64,000 nt of DNA from JAICUF01 sp038250675 (GTDB taxonomy: Bacteria > Gemmatimonadota > Gemmatimonadetes > Gemmatimonadales > GWC2-71-9): contig JBBSCB010000009.1 of assembly GCA_038250675.1 (NCBI GenBank), positions 38,547 to 102,546 of the forward strand, in the 5' to 3' direction. Positions 23,872 through 34,137 of this stretch are shown piece after piece; the first letter of the stretch is position 1, and every line of letters starts with the position of its first letter. The position numbers were made by a program, and so were the translations under genes. The notes below the pieces were generated by a model. It made no database searches. It saw only the letters and a program-made list of their open reading frames with translations, and had not been told where the DNA came from.

Positions 23872-26118
23872 CTAGCGGATGTATTCGTCCAGCATGTCGA
23901 GGCCGACGCGGACGTCGCGCGGCTTGCTGCCGTGCGGCGGGCCCAGGATGCCGGCATCCTCGAGCTGGTCGATGATGCGCGCGGCGCGGCCGTACCCCAC
24001 GCCCAGTTTCCGCTGGAGCAGTGAGGTCGAACCGCCCTGATTCTGGATGCACACTTCCGCCGCCTCGCGAAGCTTCTCGTCGCGGTCGGCGGCGGCGCCA
24101 CTGCCGCCCGGCGCGCCGTCGCTGTCATCCGGCATCTCCTGCACCTCCAGCAGGATGTCCTTTTCCGCGTCCGCCGCCAGCCCCTCGCGCTCCAGCCGCT
24201 CGCGCCGCAGCCGGTACAGCTCCATGATCGCCTCGGTCTCCTCGGTCGAGATGTAGGCGCCCTGCAGCCGCATCGGCTCGCTCTTCCCCGGCTCGAGGAA
24301 CAGCATGTCGCCCTTGCCGAGCAGCGCCTCGGCGCCGTTCCCGTCCAGGATCGTGCGGCTGTCCACCTTGGACGCGACGCGGAAGGCGATCCGGCTGGGG
24401 AAGTTGGCCTTGATGAGACCGGTGATGACGTTCACCGAGGGTCGCTGCGTGGCGAGAATCAGATGGATGCCGATGGCGCGCGCCTTCTGCGCCAGCCGGG
24501 CCAGCGGCGTCTCGACTTCCGCCTGCACCGTCATCATGAGATCCGCCAGTTCATCGACCACGACGACGATCAGCGGGAGCCGCCCGCCGACGTACTGCTC
24601 CTCCGGTATGCCCGCCGCCGCGCTGTTGCTTTCCTCCGCCGCGATCTCGGTCAGCGTCACCCTGCGGGGCCCCGGATTTCGAAGCGTCTTGCCTTCGGTG
24701 AGTTTGCGGTTGAAATCCGCCAGGTTGCGCGCCCCGTTTGCCTCGAGGAGCCCGTAGCGGCGGTCCATTTCGCCCACGGCCCACTTGAGGACCTTGGCCG
24801 CTTCCTTGTTGTTGGTCACCACCGGATGCCGCAGGTGGGGAAGGTCCTTGTACATCGAGAGCTCGACCATCTTGGGGTCGATCATCAGGAACCGCAGGTC
24901 TTCCTTGTGCTGGTAGCGGTAGATGAGGGACGTGATGATCGCATTGATGCCGACCGACTTGCCGGTGCCCGTGGCGCCGGCGATCAGCAGGTGCGGCATC
25001 CGGGCCAGATCGGCGACGATAGGATGCCCCTCGAGGTCGAGCCCGAGCGCCACCGGCAGCAGGCGCTCCTCGCCATCCCAGTCGGGCGCCTCCAGCAGCT
25101 CGCGCAGGACGACGATGCGCGCCTTGGGATTGGGCACCTCCACGCCCACCATGTCCCGCCCGGGAATCCGCGCGACCCGGATCGAGCGGGCCGCCATCTT
25201 GAGCGCAAGATCGTCGGCCAGCGCCACCAGGCGATTCATCTTGACGCCCGGCTTGAGCCGCACGCCGTACTGGGTGACCACGGGGCCGGTGGTGCGGCCC
25301 GCGATGTCACCTTCCACCTTGAACTCACTCAGCGTGGCTTCCAGGCGGCTCTGCAGCGCATTCAGTTCGGCCTCGCCCGCGTCCACGCCGCGCACGTTGG
25401 GCGGCTCCAGCAGGTCCACCGTCCAGACGGCCTCGCGGTCGGGCTCGGCGGACCCGCGCCGGGCGTCTCGCCGGCTCTTCCGCGACGGCCTGGCGGATCG
25501 CTCCGCGGGCGATTCAGCCGGTGCCGGCTCGGGCTCGGTGAGCGCCTCCAGCAGCGGAATTCGCTGCGCGCGCCGCGGCCGGCCGGCCGGCGGCTCCTCA
25601 GCCGGCGCATCCGGCGCGGGCTCCGCGCGCTCGAGCCGCTGGAGCGGATGCCATGCGAAGGTCAGCAGGGTGACAGCGGACAGCGCGAGAAACCAGACGA
25701 GCACCCCGCCGGCGACGCCGATGTGGGCGTAGAGCGTGTGACTGATTGCGCCGGGAATCACGCCGACCGCGCGGGTTCCGACGCCGCCTTCGGCCATCGC
25801 GCGGGGCAGGTTGTGATCGGGTCGCTGCGCAATGAGCAGGAGGCCCAGCAGCGTCGGGACCAGGAGGCTGAGCGCACCCACCAGTGCCCCGGCCCGCTTC
25901 ATGTCGAGCCGGAGGAGCCGATCGAACCCGGCGAGTCCCACGCCAAGCCCGATCAGCGGAAAGCCCAGCGCGCCGACGCCGAGCCCGGTCTTGAGGAGTC
26001 GGCCGATCGACGCGCCAAAGGGCCCGGTGAATCCGCCGGGCACGAGCGTGAGGCCAAGAAAGAGTCCCCCAACGAGCGCGGTGATCGCACCCAGGCGGCG
26101 GCGGGAATCGTCGCTCAT
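23872..26118 (-). CDS. ftsK: DNA translocase FtsK/SpoIIIE
   Basis: A 748-residue septal DNA pump that moves chromosome termini and activates XerCD at dif. Four hydrophobic segments lie near 9-28, 50-67, 78-97 and 134-155. A short Pro/Arg-rich linker (to about 280) leads to the FtsK alpha domain with RIPGRDMVGVEVPN. The motor follows with Walker A GATGTGKSVG near 381-390 and a Walker B stretch LIVVVVDELADLMMT. The C-terminal gamma winged helix is intact (LLQRKLGVGYGRAARIIDQL). The ATG at 26118 overlaps the comB stop by four bases. The linker is short compared with E. coli FtsK, as in SpoIIIE. Confidence 0.95.
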   Translation of the reverse strand: MSDDSRRRLGAITALVGGLFLGLTLVPGGFTGPFGASIGRLLKTGLGVGALGFPLIGLGVGLAGFDRLLRLDMKRAGALVGALSLLVPTLLGLLLIAQRPDHNLPRAMAEGGVGTRAVGVIPGAISHTLYAHIGVAGGVLVWFLALSAVTLLTFAWHPLQRLERAEPAPDAPAEEPPAGRPRRAQRIPLLEALTEPEPAPAESPAERSARPSRKSRRDARRGSAEPDREAVWTVDLLEPPNVRGVDAGEAELNALQSRLEATLSEFKVEGDIAGRTTGPVVTQYGVRLKPGVKMNRLVALADDLALKMAARSIRVARIPGRDMVGVEVPNPKARIVVLRELLEAPDWDGEERLLPVALGLDLEGHPIVADLARMPHLLIAGATGTGKSVGINAIITSLIYRYQHKEDLRFLMIDPKMVELSMYKDLPHLRHPVVTNNKEAAKVLKWAVGEMDRRYGLLEANGARNLADFNRKLTEGKTLRNPGPRRVTLTEIAAEESNSAAAGIPEEQYVGGRLPLIVVVVDELADLMMTVQAEVETPLARLAQKARAIGIHLILATQRPSVNVITGLIKANFPSRIAFRVASKVDSRTILDGNGAEALLGKGDMLFLEPGKSEPMRLQGAYISTEETEAIMELYRLRRERLEREGLAADAEKDILLEVQEMPDDSDGAPGGSGAAADRDEKLREAAEVCIQNQGGSTSLLQRKLGVGYGRAARIIDQLEDAGILGPPHGSKPRDVRVGLDMLDEYIR

Positions 26119-26854
26119 GTCAGCGGCGGCGCGATGGTCACGCGCCGGTCGTGGAGATGGGGCAGCACAGGGTAGGCGTCGGCCCGGGCGGCGTCCTCGA
26201 TGTCGGCCGCGAATCCCAGCCGGGTGAGCTCGCGGCCCGCGGCGCTGTACGCGAGCGGCCGGTGCCAGGCGTCGCCGTAGCGACGGACCAGGTCGAGCGC
26301 GGCGAGCGCCGCGTCGTTGAGACCGCGCCGGCGTTTGCGCCCGCCGAGGGCGCCCGCGGCCAGCCGGCCGGCGGCGTAGGCATCGTCGAGCGAGAAGGCA
26401 CCATCGCGGCCGGCACAGAGGATCAGCACGTCGCGCCGCGCCTCGAGCGTGGCGCGCGCGCGCTCCGCCGCCACGGTGAGATTGGCGGCGCACGCCGCAT
26501 AGACGGCGGCCGCGCCCTGCGTGGCCAGCATGGCCTTCGTGCCGTTAGTGGTGGTCATGATGATGGACTTGCCGCGCACGGCCGCCTCAGTCATCTCGAG
26601 CGGGCTGTTGCCGAGCGCAAAGCCGGGGATGCGGACGCAGTTGCGCTCGCCGGCCAGCAGGACGTCCGCACTGCCGATCGTCTGGCCCAGGCGGACGGCC
26701 TCCTCGCCCGACGCCACCGGGATCACCGCCTTGGCGCCGTGCGCCAGCGCGGCGCACATCGCCGTCGTGGCGCGCAGAATGTCGATCACGAACACGGTGC
26801 GGCCGGCGACCTCGGCCGGGGGCAGGCCGAGCGGGGTAAAGACGACGTCGAGCC

Positions 26855-26858
<4 letters not shown>
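26115..26858 (-). CDS. 2-phosphosulfolactate phosphatase family protein (ComB-like)
   Basis: A 247-residue ComB-family protein. In methanogens ComB dephosphorylates 2-phosphosulfolactate during coenzyme M synthesis; in bacteria the role is mostly unproven. The family motifs are visible: VVFTPLGLPP near the start, FVIDILRATTAMCAALAHGA (23-42), GNSPLEMT and MTTTNGTKAM. The ATG at 26858 overlaps the accC stop by four bases. No other coenzyme M or sulfolactate gene is in the window, so substrate identity is open. Confidence 0.85.
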
Positions 26859-28213
<1,355 letters not shown>

Positions 28214-28222
28214 GCGTCGGCA

Positions 28223-29413
28223 TCAGGGCGTGAAGTCGCGCGGCGCGTCCGAGCCGTGTCCGGTGATCTCGGCAAACGTGCGGTCGGAGGCGGAATTGAT
28301 CCCCGACGCGCGCAGCGCGAATTCGCTCGGATTGCTGGAGTAGAAGATGGCGCTCTCGTACGAGACAATGCCGTCCTTGTACCACTTCATCAGCGACTGG
28401 TCGAACGACTGCATGCCGTACGACACCGTGCCTTCGGAGATCAGGTCCGGAATGTTGAGCGCCTTCTCGATGTCCCGGATGTTGTCCGCGACCGCTGCCG
28501 TGTTGATCAGGATCTCGACGGCCGGCACCCGCCCGTCGCCGTCCTTGCGGGGCACGAGGCGGAGCGACACCACCGCCTGGAGCGCCGTCGACAGCAGCGC
28601 CCGGATCTCCTGGTGCTGGTGCGGCGGATAGAATGAGATGATGCGATTGATGGTCTGCGTCGCGTCGGTCGTGTGCAGCGTGGAGAAGACCAGGTGACCG
28701 GTGTCCGCCGCCTTGAGCGCGGTATCCAGCGTCTCCATGTCCCGGATCTCGCCCAGCAGGATTACATCGGGATCCTGCCGCAGGACGTGGCGCAGCGCCG
28801 CGCCGAACGAGAGCGTATCGCTCCCCACCTCGCGCTGCGAGATGTTGGCCATGACGTCGCGGTGCAGGAACTCGATCGGGTCCTCGATCGTGATCACGTT
28901 GACCCGACGATGATGATTGATGTGGTTGATCAGTGCCGCCAGCGCCGTGGACTTGCCCGAACCGGTGATGCCGGTGACGAGCACCAGGCCGCGGGGGCGC
29001 AGCGCGATCTCCTCGAGCACGCCGGGCAGCTGCAACTCCCGCACAGTCTTCACTTCATAGGGAATGGCGCGGAAGGCAAACGCCAGCGTGCCCCGCTGCT
29101 GGTAGATGTTGGTCCGGAAGCGGCCGACGCCGGGGACGCCGATGGCAAAGTCCGCCTCCTTCTTTTCGGCAAACTCCTTGACCTGGCGCGGCGTCATGAT
29201 CTGCTCCGCCAGGAGCTTCAGATCTTCCGGCTTGAGCGGCTGCATGTCGAGCGCCGCGAGCTCGCCGTTGAGCCGCACCGTCGGCGCGCGACCCACCTTG
29301 AGCAGCAGGTCGGACCCGCTGCGTTGCACCATCTGCGAGATGGCCTGCTTGAAGTTGAACGGTTGCCCGCCCGCGGCCGGTGCCGCCGCGGCCGGCCCGG
29401 TCGGCTCAGCCAT
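28223..29413 (-). CDS. PilT/PilU-like type IV pilus ATPase
   Basis: A 396-residue hexameric secretion/twitching ATPase that would drive pilus retraction. Walker A is GITGSGKSTA at 148-157. The Asp box is TIEDPIEF (175-182), Walker B LLGEIRDMET (219-228) and the His box STLHTTDA (244-251). The C-terminus reads GMQSFDQSLMKWYKDGIVSY, as in PilU and PilT-like proteins, and lacks a clear AIRNLIRE motif. The ATG at 29413 overlaps accB by eight bases, so the gene is embedded in the acc operon. No other pilus gene is in the window. PilU or a PilT paralogue are both possible. Confidence 0.88.
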   Translation of the reverse strand: MAEPTGPAAAAPAAGGQPFNFKQAISQMVQRSGSDLLLKVGRAPTVRLNGELAALDMQPLKPEDLKLLAEQIMTPRQVKEFAEKKEADFAIGVPGVGRFRTNIYQQRGTLAFAFRAIPYEVKTVRELQLPGVLEEIALRPRGLVLVTGITGSGKSTALAALINHINHHRRVNVITIEDPIEFLHRDVMANISQREVGSDTLSFGAALRHVLRQDPDVILLGEIRDMETLDTALKAADTGHLVFSTLHTTDATQTINRIISFYPPHQHQEIRALLSTALQAVVSLRLVPRKDGDGRVPAVEILINTAAVADNIRDIEKALNIPDLISEGTVSYGMQSFDQSLMKWYKDGIVSYESAIFYSSNPSEFALRASGINSASDRTFAEITGHGSDAPRDFTP

Positions 29414-29921
29414 GGGGATCGACCCGATAGAGCACCTGGCCAAACTCCACCGGCTGGGCGTCGTCCACCAGCACTTCGCGGACGACGCCGGCGATCTCGG
29501 CTTCGATCTCGTTCATGATCTTCATCGCCTCGATGATGCAGACCGTCTGTCCCGGCGAGACGCGGCTGCCCACCTTCACGTAGGCATCCGCCCCCGGTTC
29601 GGGCGACTTGTAGAACGTGCCCACCATGGGAGACTTGATCTCCTTGAGGTGCGCCGGCGGCGGGGCGGCAGGCGCCGCCGGCGGGCCCGATGCCGGGGCC
29701 GCGGAGGTTGCCGGGGCCAGGTGCGAAATGCCGGCGCCGGCCGCGGCGGTGCGCGTGATGACCACGCCGGTGCCGAACCATCCCGTGATCTCGATCGAGC
29801 CGATCTCGGGGGATTCGCGCAGCAGCTCCGCCAAGCGCTTCACGTCCTTCATCTCCACGGACTTGATGCCGGGCATGGCCTGAAGCAGCTCGGCGAGCTG
29901 GCGCATCTCGTCGGGATTCAT
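29406..29921 (-). CDS. accB: Acetyl-CoA carboxylase biotin carboxyl carrier protein
   Basis: A 171-residue BCCP. The C-terminal biotinyl domain has the lysine of EAMKIMNE (131-138, Lys134). An Ala/Pro-rich linker (about 58-92) connects it to an N-terminal segment. The thumb-bearing APMVGTFY-type motif appears as SPMVGTFYKSP (97-107). The start ATG overlaps the efp stop (ATGA), which supports this start over the internal ATG at residue 24. It pairs functionally with accC two genes downstream. Confidence 0.95.
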   Translation of the reverse strand: MNPDEMRQLAELLQAMPGIKSVEMKDVKRLAELLRESPEIGSIEITGWFGTGVVITRTAAAGAGISHLAPATSAAPASGPPAAPAAPPPAHLKEIKSPMVGTFYKSPEPGADAYVKVGSRVSPGQTVCIIEAMKIMNEIEAEIAGVVREVLVDDAQPVEFGQVLYRVDPHG

Positions 29922-30478
29922 ACGCGCGTCAGGTACTTGTCTTCACGGCGATCGATCCGGATCACGTCACCCTCCTCGATGAACAGCGGGACCTGCACCG
30001 TTGCACCCGTCTCGAGCCCCGCCGGCTTGGTGCCGCCGGTCGCGGTATCCCCGCGCACGCCCGGATCGGTCCGCGTGACGGTCAGCTCGACGAAGACCGG
30101 GAGCTCGACCAGAATGACGGTATCATCGTGCAGCAGACCCTCGCATTCCATGCCTTCCTTGAGGTACTTGAGCTGGTCAGTGCCGATGACCTCGTCCGTC
30201 AGCATGATGTCGTCGAACGTCTGCTGGTCCATGAAGTGATGGAAGTGGCCGTCCGCATAGGAGAACTGGATCTTGCGCCGCTCCAGCCGCACGTCCTGCA
30301 CCTTCTCGCCGGCATTGAACGTCCGGTCGATGACCGCGCCGGTCCGGATGTTCTTGAGCTTGGTGCGCACGAAGGCGCCGCCCTTGCCCGGCTTGACGTG
30401 CTGGAAGTACACCATCTGGTAGAGTGCACCCTCGAAGTCCACCACCAGGCCGTTCCGAAAATCCGCCGTAGACGCCAC
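29918..30478 (-). CDS. efp: Translation elongation factor P
   Basis: A 186-residue EF-P that helps ribosomes through polyproline stretches. The tip loop HVKPGKGGAF places the functional lysine at 32, so a lysine-modified type is likely; no modifying EpmA/YmfI gene is visible in the window. Domains II and III follow with TVTRTDPGVRGDTATGGTKP. The GTG at 30478 is preceded by TAGGAGAAT, a good Shine-Dalgarno, and gives the normal family start; the longer frame overlaps the peptidase gene. It is eight bases downstream of that peptidase gene, a common bacterial pairing. Confidence 0.95.
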   Translation of the reverse strand: MASTADFRNGLVVDFEGALYQMVYFQHVKPGKGGAFVRTKLKNIRTGAVIDRTFNAGEKVQDVRLERRKIQFSYADGHFHHFMDQQTFDDIMLTDEVIGTDQLKYLKEGMECEGLLHDDTVILVELPVFVELTVTRTDPGVRGDTATGGTKPAGLETGATVQVPLFIEEGDVIRIDRREDKYLTRV

Positions 30479-30486
30479 AGATTCTC

Positions 30487-31575
30487 CTACAAGAGTTCGA
30501 TCAGCTCCGTCCGGTTGTCGGACAGACACTCGGTACCATCCGGCCCGACGTACACATCATCCTCCAGCCGCACACCGCCCCAGCCCGGAAGATAGATGCC
30601 CGGCTCCACCGTCACCACCGCATGGAGCGGCAGCGGGGCATGGCCGGTCTGCGACAGACGGGGCGCCTCGTGCACTTCGAGTCCCAGTCCGTGACCCAGC
30701 GAGTGCCCAAAGGCGTCGCCAAAACCGCGGGCGGCGACCAGATCGCGCGCCAAGGCATCGGCCTCGCGGCCGCTCATCCCCGCGTGCATGCCCGAGATGG
30801 CGCGGCTCTGGGCGGCGCGAACGGTTTCATAGACGGTGCGCTGGCGGTCGTCCGCCCGGGCGCCCGCCATCACGGTGCGGGTGAGATCCGCGCAGTATCC
30901 GTCCACCTGCGCACCGAAGTCAAGCAGCAGCCAGTCGCCGGCACCGAGCTCCCGGCGGCTGGTCCGCGCGTGCGGCAGCGCGGACCGCGGGCCCGATGCG
31001 ACGATCGTGGGAAACGGGTGCCACTCGCTCCCCCGGCGGCGGAGCGCCGCCTCCAGCGACGCGGCGATCGCGAGCTCCGACTGCCCCACGCGGATCTGCG
31101 GCAGCACCTCCGCGAGCGCCGCCTGGCCCAGCTCCGCCGCCGCCCGGATGGCAGCGACTTCCGCCGGATCCTTGATGGCGCGGAGCCGCTCGACGATGTC
31201 GGTCGTCGGGACGCAGCGCACTCGCGGCAGCGCCGACAGCCGCTCGGCATCCCGCAGCGTGAGGACCGCGGCCTCAACGCCGAGCGTCGCGGCCGGCGTC
31301 GCGGCCAGCACCCGTGCCAGGCGGTCCCAGACGCTGATGCCGTCGATCTCGACCGAGGCGGCGTCGCCTACTTCCTGCATCGCCTGCGTCTCGTAGCGAA
31401 AATCCGAGATCAGCACGGCGGCGTCGGGCCGAACAAGCAGGAGCGCGGCGGTGCCGGTGAAGCCCGTCAGGTACCGGATGTTGGGCAGATGGGTGACGAG
31501 CAGCGCGTCCAGCCCCTCCCGCTCCAGCGCGACGCGTACCGCCGCCTGCCGGTCGGCCCGCCGGTCAGCCGTCAC
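30487..31575 (-). CDS. M24B Xaa-Pro peptidase
   Basis: A 362-residue pita-bread metallopeptidase that removes N-terminal residues before proline or cleaves Xaa-Pro dipeptides. The creatinase N-domain contains YLTGFTGTAALLLV (35-48). The five metal ligands are visible: Asp219 (LLLDFG), Asp230 (YCADLT), His295 (SLGHGLG), Glu324 (TVEPGIY) and Glu338 (RLEDD). The GTG at 31575 lies inside the end of aroQ (11-base overlap). PepP and PepQ cannot be separated here; length favours a PepQ/YpdF-like enzyme. Confidence 0.93.
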   Translation of the reverse strand: MTADRRADRQAAVRVALEREGLDALLVTHLPNIRYLTGFTGTAALLLVRPDAAVLISDFRYETQAMQEVGDAASVEIDGISVWDRLARVLAATPAATLGVEAAVLTLRDAERLSALPRVRCVPTTDIVERLRAIKDPAEVAAIRAAAELGQAALAEVLPQIRVGQSELAIAASLEAALRRRGSEWHPFPTIVASGPRSALPHARTSRRELGAGDWLLLDFGAQVDGYCADLTRTVMAGARADDRQRTVYETVRAAQSRAISGMHAGMSGREADALARDLVAARGFGDAFGHSLGHGLGLEVHEAPRLSQTGHAPLPLHAVVTVEPGIYLPGWGGVRLEDDVYVGPDGTECLSDNRTELIELL

Positions 31576-32002
31576 GCAGCGCGCCGACCAGCGCGTCCAG
31601 CGCAAGCGCATAGCTTCGCGCCCCGAATCCGCACACGACGCCCAGCGCCAGGTCCGCGAGCACCGAATGACGACGCTCGGCCTCGCGGGCGAAGATGTTG
31701 GTCAGATGCACTTCGACGAAGGGGACGCGCACCGCCAGGCAGGCGTCACGCAGGGCAAGACTGGTATGGGTGAGCGCCGCCGCGTTGATCAGCGCGCCGT
31801 CGGCGCGGCCCTGCAGCGCCTGCACCGCGTCCACCAGTGCACCCTCGTGATTCGACTGCACCCACTCGATGGCCGCACCGTACGTGGCGGCGTGGGCCCG
31901 CACCGCCGCTTCGATGTCCTTGAGCGTGGCTCGCCCGTAGAGCGCGGGCTCGCGGTCGCCGAGCAGATTGAGGTTGGGGCCGTTCAGCACGGCGATCTGC
32001 AT
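31565..32002 (-). CDS. aroQ: Type II 3-dehydroquinate dehydratase
   Basis: A 145-residue dodecameric dehydratase of the shikimate pathway, converting 3-dehydroquinate to 3-dehydroshikimate. VLNGPNLNLLGDREP (5-19) carries the catalytic arginine region, and Tyr22 in ALYGRAT is the active-site base. The usual INPGAYTHTS motif is INAAALTHTSLALRD, and EVHLTNIFARE holds the catalytic histidine. The ATG directly follows the TPR gene's TGA with no gap. Confidence 0.95.
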   Translation of the reverse strand: MQIAVLNGPNLNLLGDREPALYGRATLKDIEAAVRAHAATYGAAIEWVQSNHEGALVDAVQALQGRADGALINAAALTHTSLALRDACLAVRVPFVEVHLTNIFAREAERRHSVLADLALGVVCGFGARSYALALDALVGALRDG

Positions 32003-33946
32003 TCAGCGCTTCAGATTCTGCAGCCAGGCGTGGAACTGGTCGAGGTCGTCGTCGCCGCGCGCCGCCGATCGCCGGCCGCCGGGATCGTCCGGCGACGGCG
32101 CGTCGAAGAATGCGTCGAACGACATGCCATCAGACGCCTGGTCCTCCGCGGCGCGGACGGCCGGCGGCACCGGCGAGCTGTCATCGCCGAAGACGGCGCT
32201 GAGCGACAGCCGATCATCGGCCGGGCGCGTGGGCTCGCCGCTCCGTGACGCCTCCCTGGCCGAGCCGGTCACCGGTGTCGACACTCCCGGCGGCGCCCAC
32301 AGCGCGACCGGCGCCGGCCGCGCCGCGAGCACGCGACGAAACAGCGAGGACACCGGCTGCCCGCCCGTCGCCTGGGCGGAATACGCGACCGGCTCGACCT
32401 CGCCGGACTCCTGAGCCGCCTCGGCGGTCTCCAGCTCGTCGACCTTTTCGCGGAGCCGCAGGTTGTCCGGGCTGCGCTGGTAGAGCTCGCGATAGATCGT
32501 CAGCGCTTCGGTGAGGTGTCCCTGGCGCAGATAGATCCCGGCCATCGATTCGGTCACGACGAGACCCTCGTGCGCATCCGCGACCCCAGCTGCCTCCGGC
32601 TCCGCTCCGCCCGGCGCGGCCATCGTCTTGGCGAGTTCGTCGTCGAACCCGGCGCCGACGTCCGCATCGGCGGAATCGGGCGCCATCTCCACCTCAGAGC
32701 CCCAGCTGCTCTCATCGGACCGGGCCCACCGATCGTCGACCGGCTCCTCTTCGCGCTCCCACGCCGCGCCGGCCACGATCATCTCGCCGGACGGCTCATC
32801 CGCGCCGGCGAGATCGTCCGCGGCCGCCGCGGCCGCCGGTTCGGCGGGGGCATCATCCATGGCGGGCGCCGGCGCGGGAGCCGGCTCGTCCGCGGAGTCC
32901 GGCGCCAGTTCGGCATGCATGCTGGCCTGCAGCGGCTCGTCCTCGGTGCTGAAATCGTAGCTGCCGGCCAGGTCCGCCGCCGCATCCGGCGCCTGGAACT
33001 CCGCCCCGCCGGCACCGGCACCAAACGAAGGAAGCGCCAGCTCATCTGCGGCGCTGCCGAGCTGGAACTCGCTCGCGCCGGAGGAATGCAACTCCAGCGG
33101 ATCGGGTTCCTCGATCGCCGACACGACCGGCTCGAAGCCGGTCAGCAGCTCCGGCATCGCGCCGGCGTCCTCGGGAAGAGCGAATTCGGCGGTGTCGAGG
33201 CCCTCGGGAGGATTGACGACGTCGTCGCTGCCCCAGTCATCAGCACCGTCGTCGCTGACGACGTCGACCACGGCATCATCGAAGCCCGATCCGGTTTCGG
33301 CCCGCTCGAACGCGATCGGTTCAAACGGCGCCGGCTCCGGCGGCTCCGCGCTGGATTCTACCGACGGGGAACACGGCGTGGCCCGATATGCCGACGGCTC
33401 GTCGTCCACATCGGCCGCGGCCGGCATCCAGGCGGGCCCCTCGGTGGCACGGGCGGTGTCGGCGGCGCTCACCCCGGCGTCGGCCTCAGCGGCCGGATCG
33501 GTGGCGGTGCTGTCCTCGTCGCGGACGACGCCCTCGGAGTTGCGCCGGCTGGTCTGCACCCGCTCGAGCTGACCGCGCGCCTCGTCATTGCTTCGATCAA
33601 TCAGCAGCAGCGCTTCGAGGTGCTGCTCCGCATCCACGAAGCGGAGTTGGCGCTCGCAGATGTCCGCCACCGCCTTGAGCGCAATCACGTTTTCCGCGTC
33701 GAGTTCGAGCACGCGGGTAAAGGCGCACTCGGCCTCGGCATCCGCCGCCAGATCGAGCTGACAGCGGCCGAGTACGATGCTCGCCGGGATGTAGTCGGGG
33801 TGCTGCGCGAGCCCGTCCGCCAGGATGTCGAGCGCGCGTTGCGGCTCCTTCATCTTGCGGTACGCCTCGGCCAGTGGGGCAAAGGTCAGCCCCTGCGGGT
33901 TTTCCCGCCAACGTGTCTCGAGCTTGGCGATCTCGCTGGTGGACAT
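32003..33946 (-). CDS. TPR protein with long acidic linker
   Basis: A 647-residue protein. TPR repeats occupy about 1-160 (EIAKLETRWRENPQGLTFAP, then ALDILADGLAQHPDYIPA). A very acidic, Ala/Asp/Glu-rich region follows (about 165-475) and may be disordered. A further TPR-like unit sits near 480-525 with MAGIYLRQGHLTEALTIYRE. It ends with a short domain finishing FHAWLQNLKR. There is no signal peptide, so it is probably cytoplasmic. It heads the aroQ to ftsK run and is driven by a strong TTGACA promoter. The role is unknown. A second protein of the same type heads the polyprenyl synthase operon (37589-40057). Confidence 0.82.
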   Translation of the reverse strand: MSTSEIAKLETRWRENPQGLTFAPLAEAYRKMKEPQRALDILADGLAQHPDYIPASIVLGRCQLDLAADAEAECAFTRVLELDAENVIALKAVADICERQLRFVDAEQHLEALLLIDRSNDEARGQLERVQTSRRNSEGVVRDEDSTATDPAAEADAGVSAADTARATEGPAWMPAAADVDDEPSAYRATPCSPSVESSAEPPEPAPFEPIAFERAETGSGFDDAVVDVVSDDGADDWGSDDVVNPPEGLDTAEFALPEDAGAMPELLTGFEPVVSAIEEPDPLELHSSGASEFQLGSAADELALPSFGAGAGGAEFQAPDAAADLAGSYDFSTEDEPLQASMHAELAPDSADEPAPAPAPAMDDAPAEPAAAAAADDLAGADEPSGEMIVAGAAWEREEEPVDDRWARSDESSWGSEVEMAPDSADADVGAGFDDELAKTMAAPGGAEPEAAGVADAHEGLVVTESMAGIYLRQGHLTEALTIYRELYQRSPDNLRLREKVDELETAEAAQESGEVEPVAYSAQATGGQPVSSLFRRVLAARPAPVALWAPPGVSTPVTGSAREASRSGEPTRPADDRLSLSAVFGDDSSPVPPAVRAAEDQASDGMSFDAFFDAPSPDDPGGRRSAARGDDDLDQFHAWLQNLKR

Positions 33947-34014
33947 CCGGATCCCGGGGCTGGTCTGGACGGTTATGGAGAAATGGGGTCTAAGTCGTTG
34001 CGGCGTCTGCACTC

Positions 34015-34043
34015 AGACTAGCGAAACGGCGCCGCGATGTCAA
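34015..34043 (-). promoter_or_regulatory. Promoter of the tpr-aroQ-efp-acc-ftsK run
   Basis: Minus-strand TTGACA (34043-34038), a 17-base spacer and TAGTCT (34020-34015). This is a near-consensus sigma70 promoter with a leader of about 60 bases before the ATG at 33946. Confidence 0.6.
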
Positions 34044-34064
34044 CTCTGGCGGCCATCGGCGGGC

Positions 34065-34093
34065 TTGAGGTTGCCCGTTGTCCCGCTTAAGCT
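34065..34093 (+). promoter_or_regulatory. Promoter of the ppiD-like gene
   Basis: TTGAGG (34065-34070), a 17-base spacer and TAAGCT (34088-34093). It stands back to back with the TPR promoter, the two -35 boxes being 21 bases apart. Confidence 0.5.
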
Positions 34094-34137
34094 TACGGCT
34101 CTCATTCTCCCCCGTTCCGGAGTGTCGGGTCCCGCTT

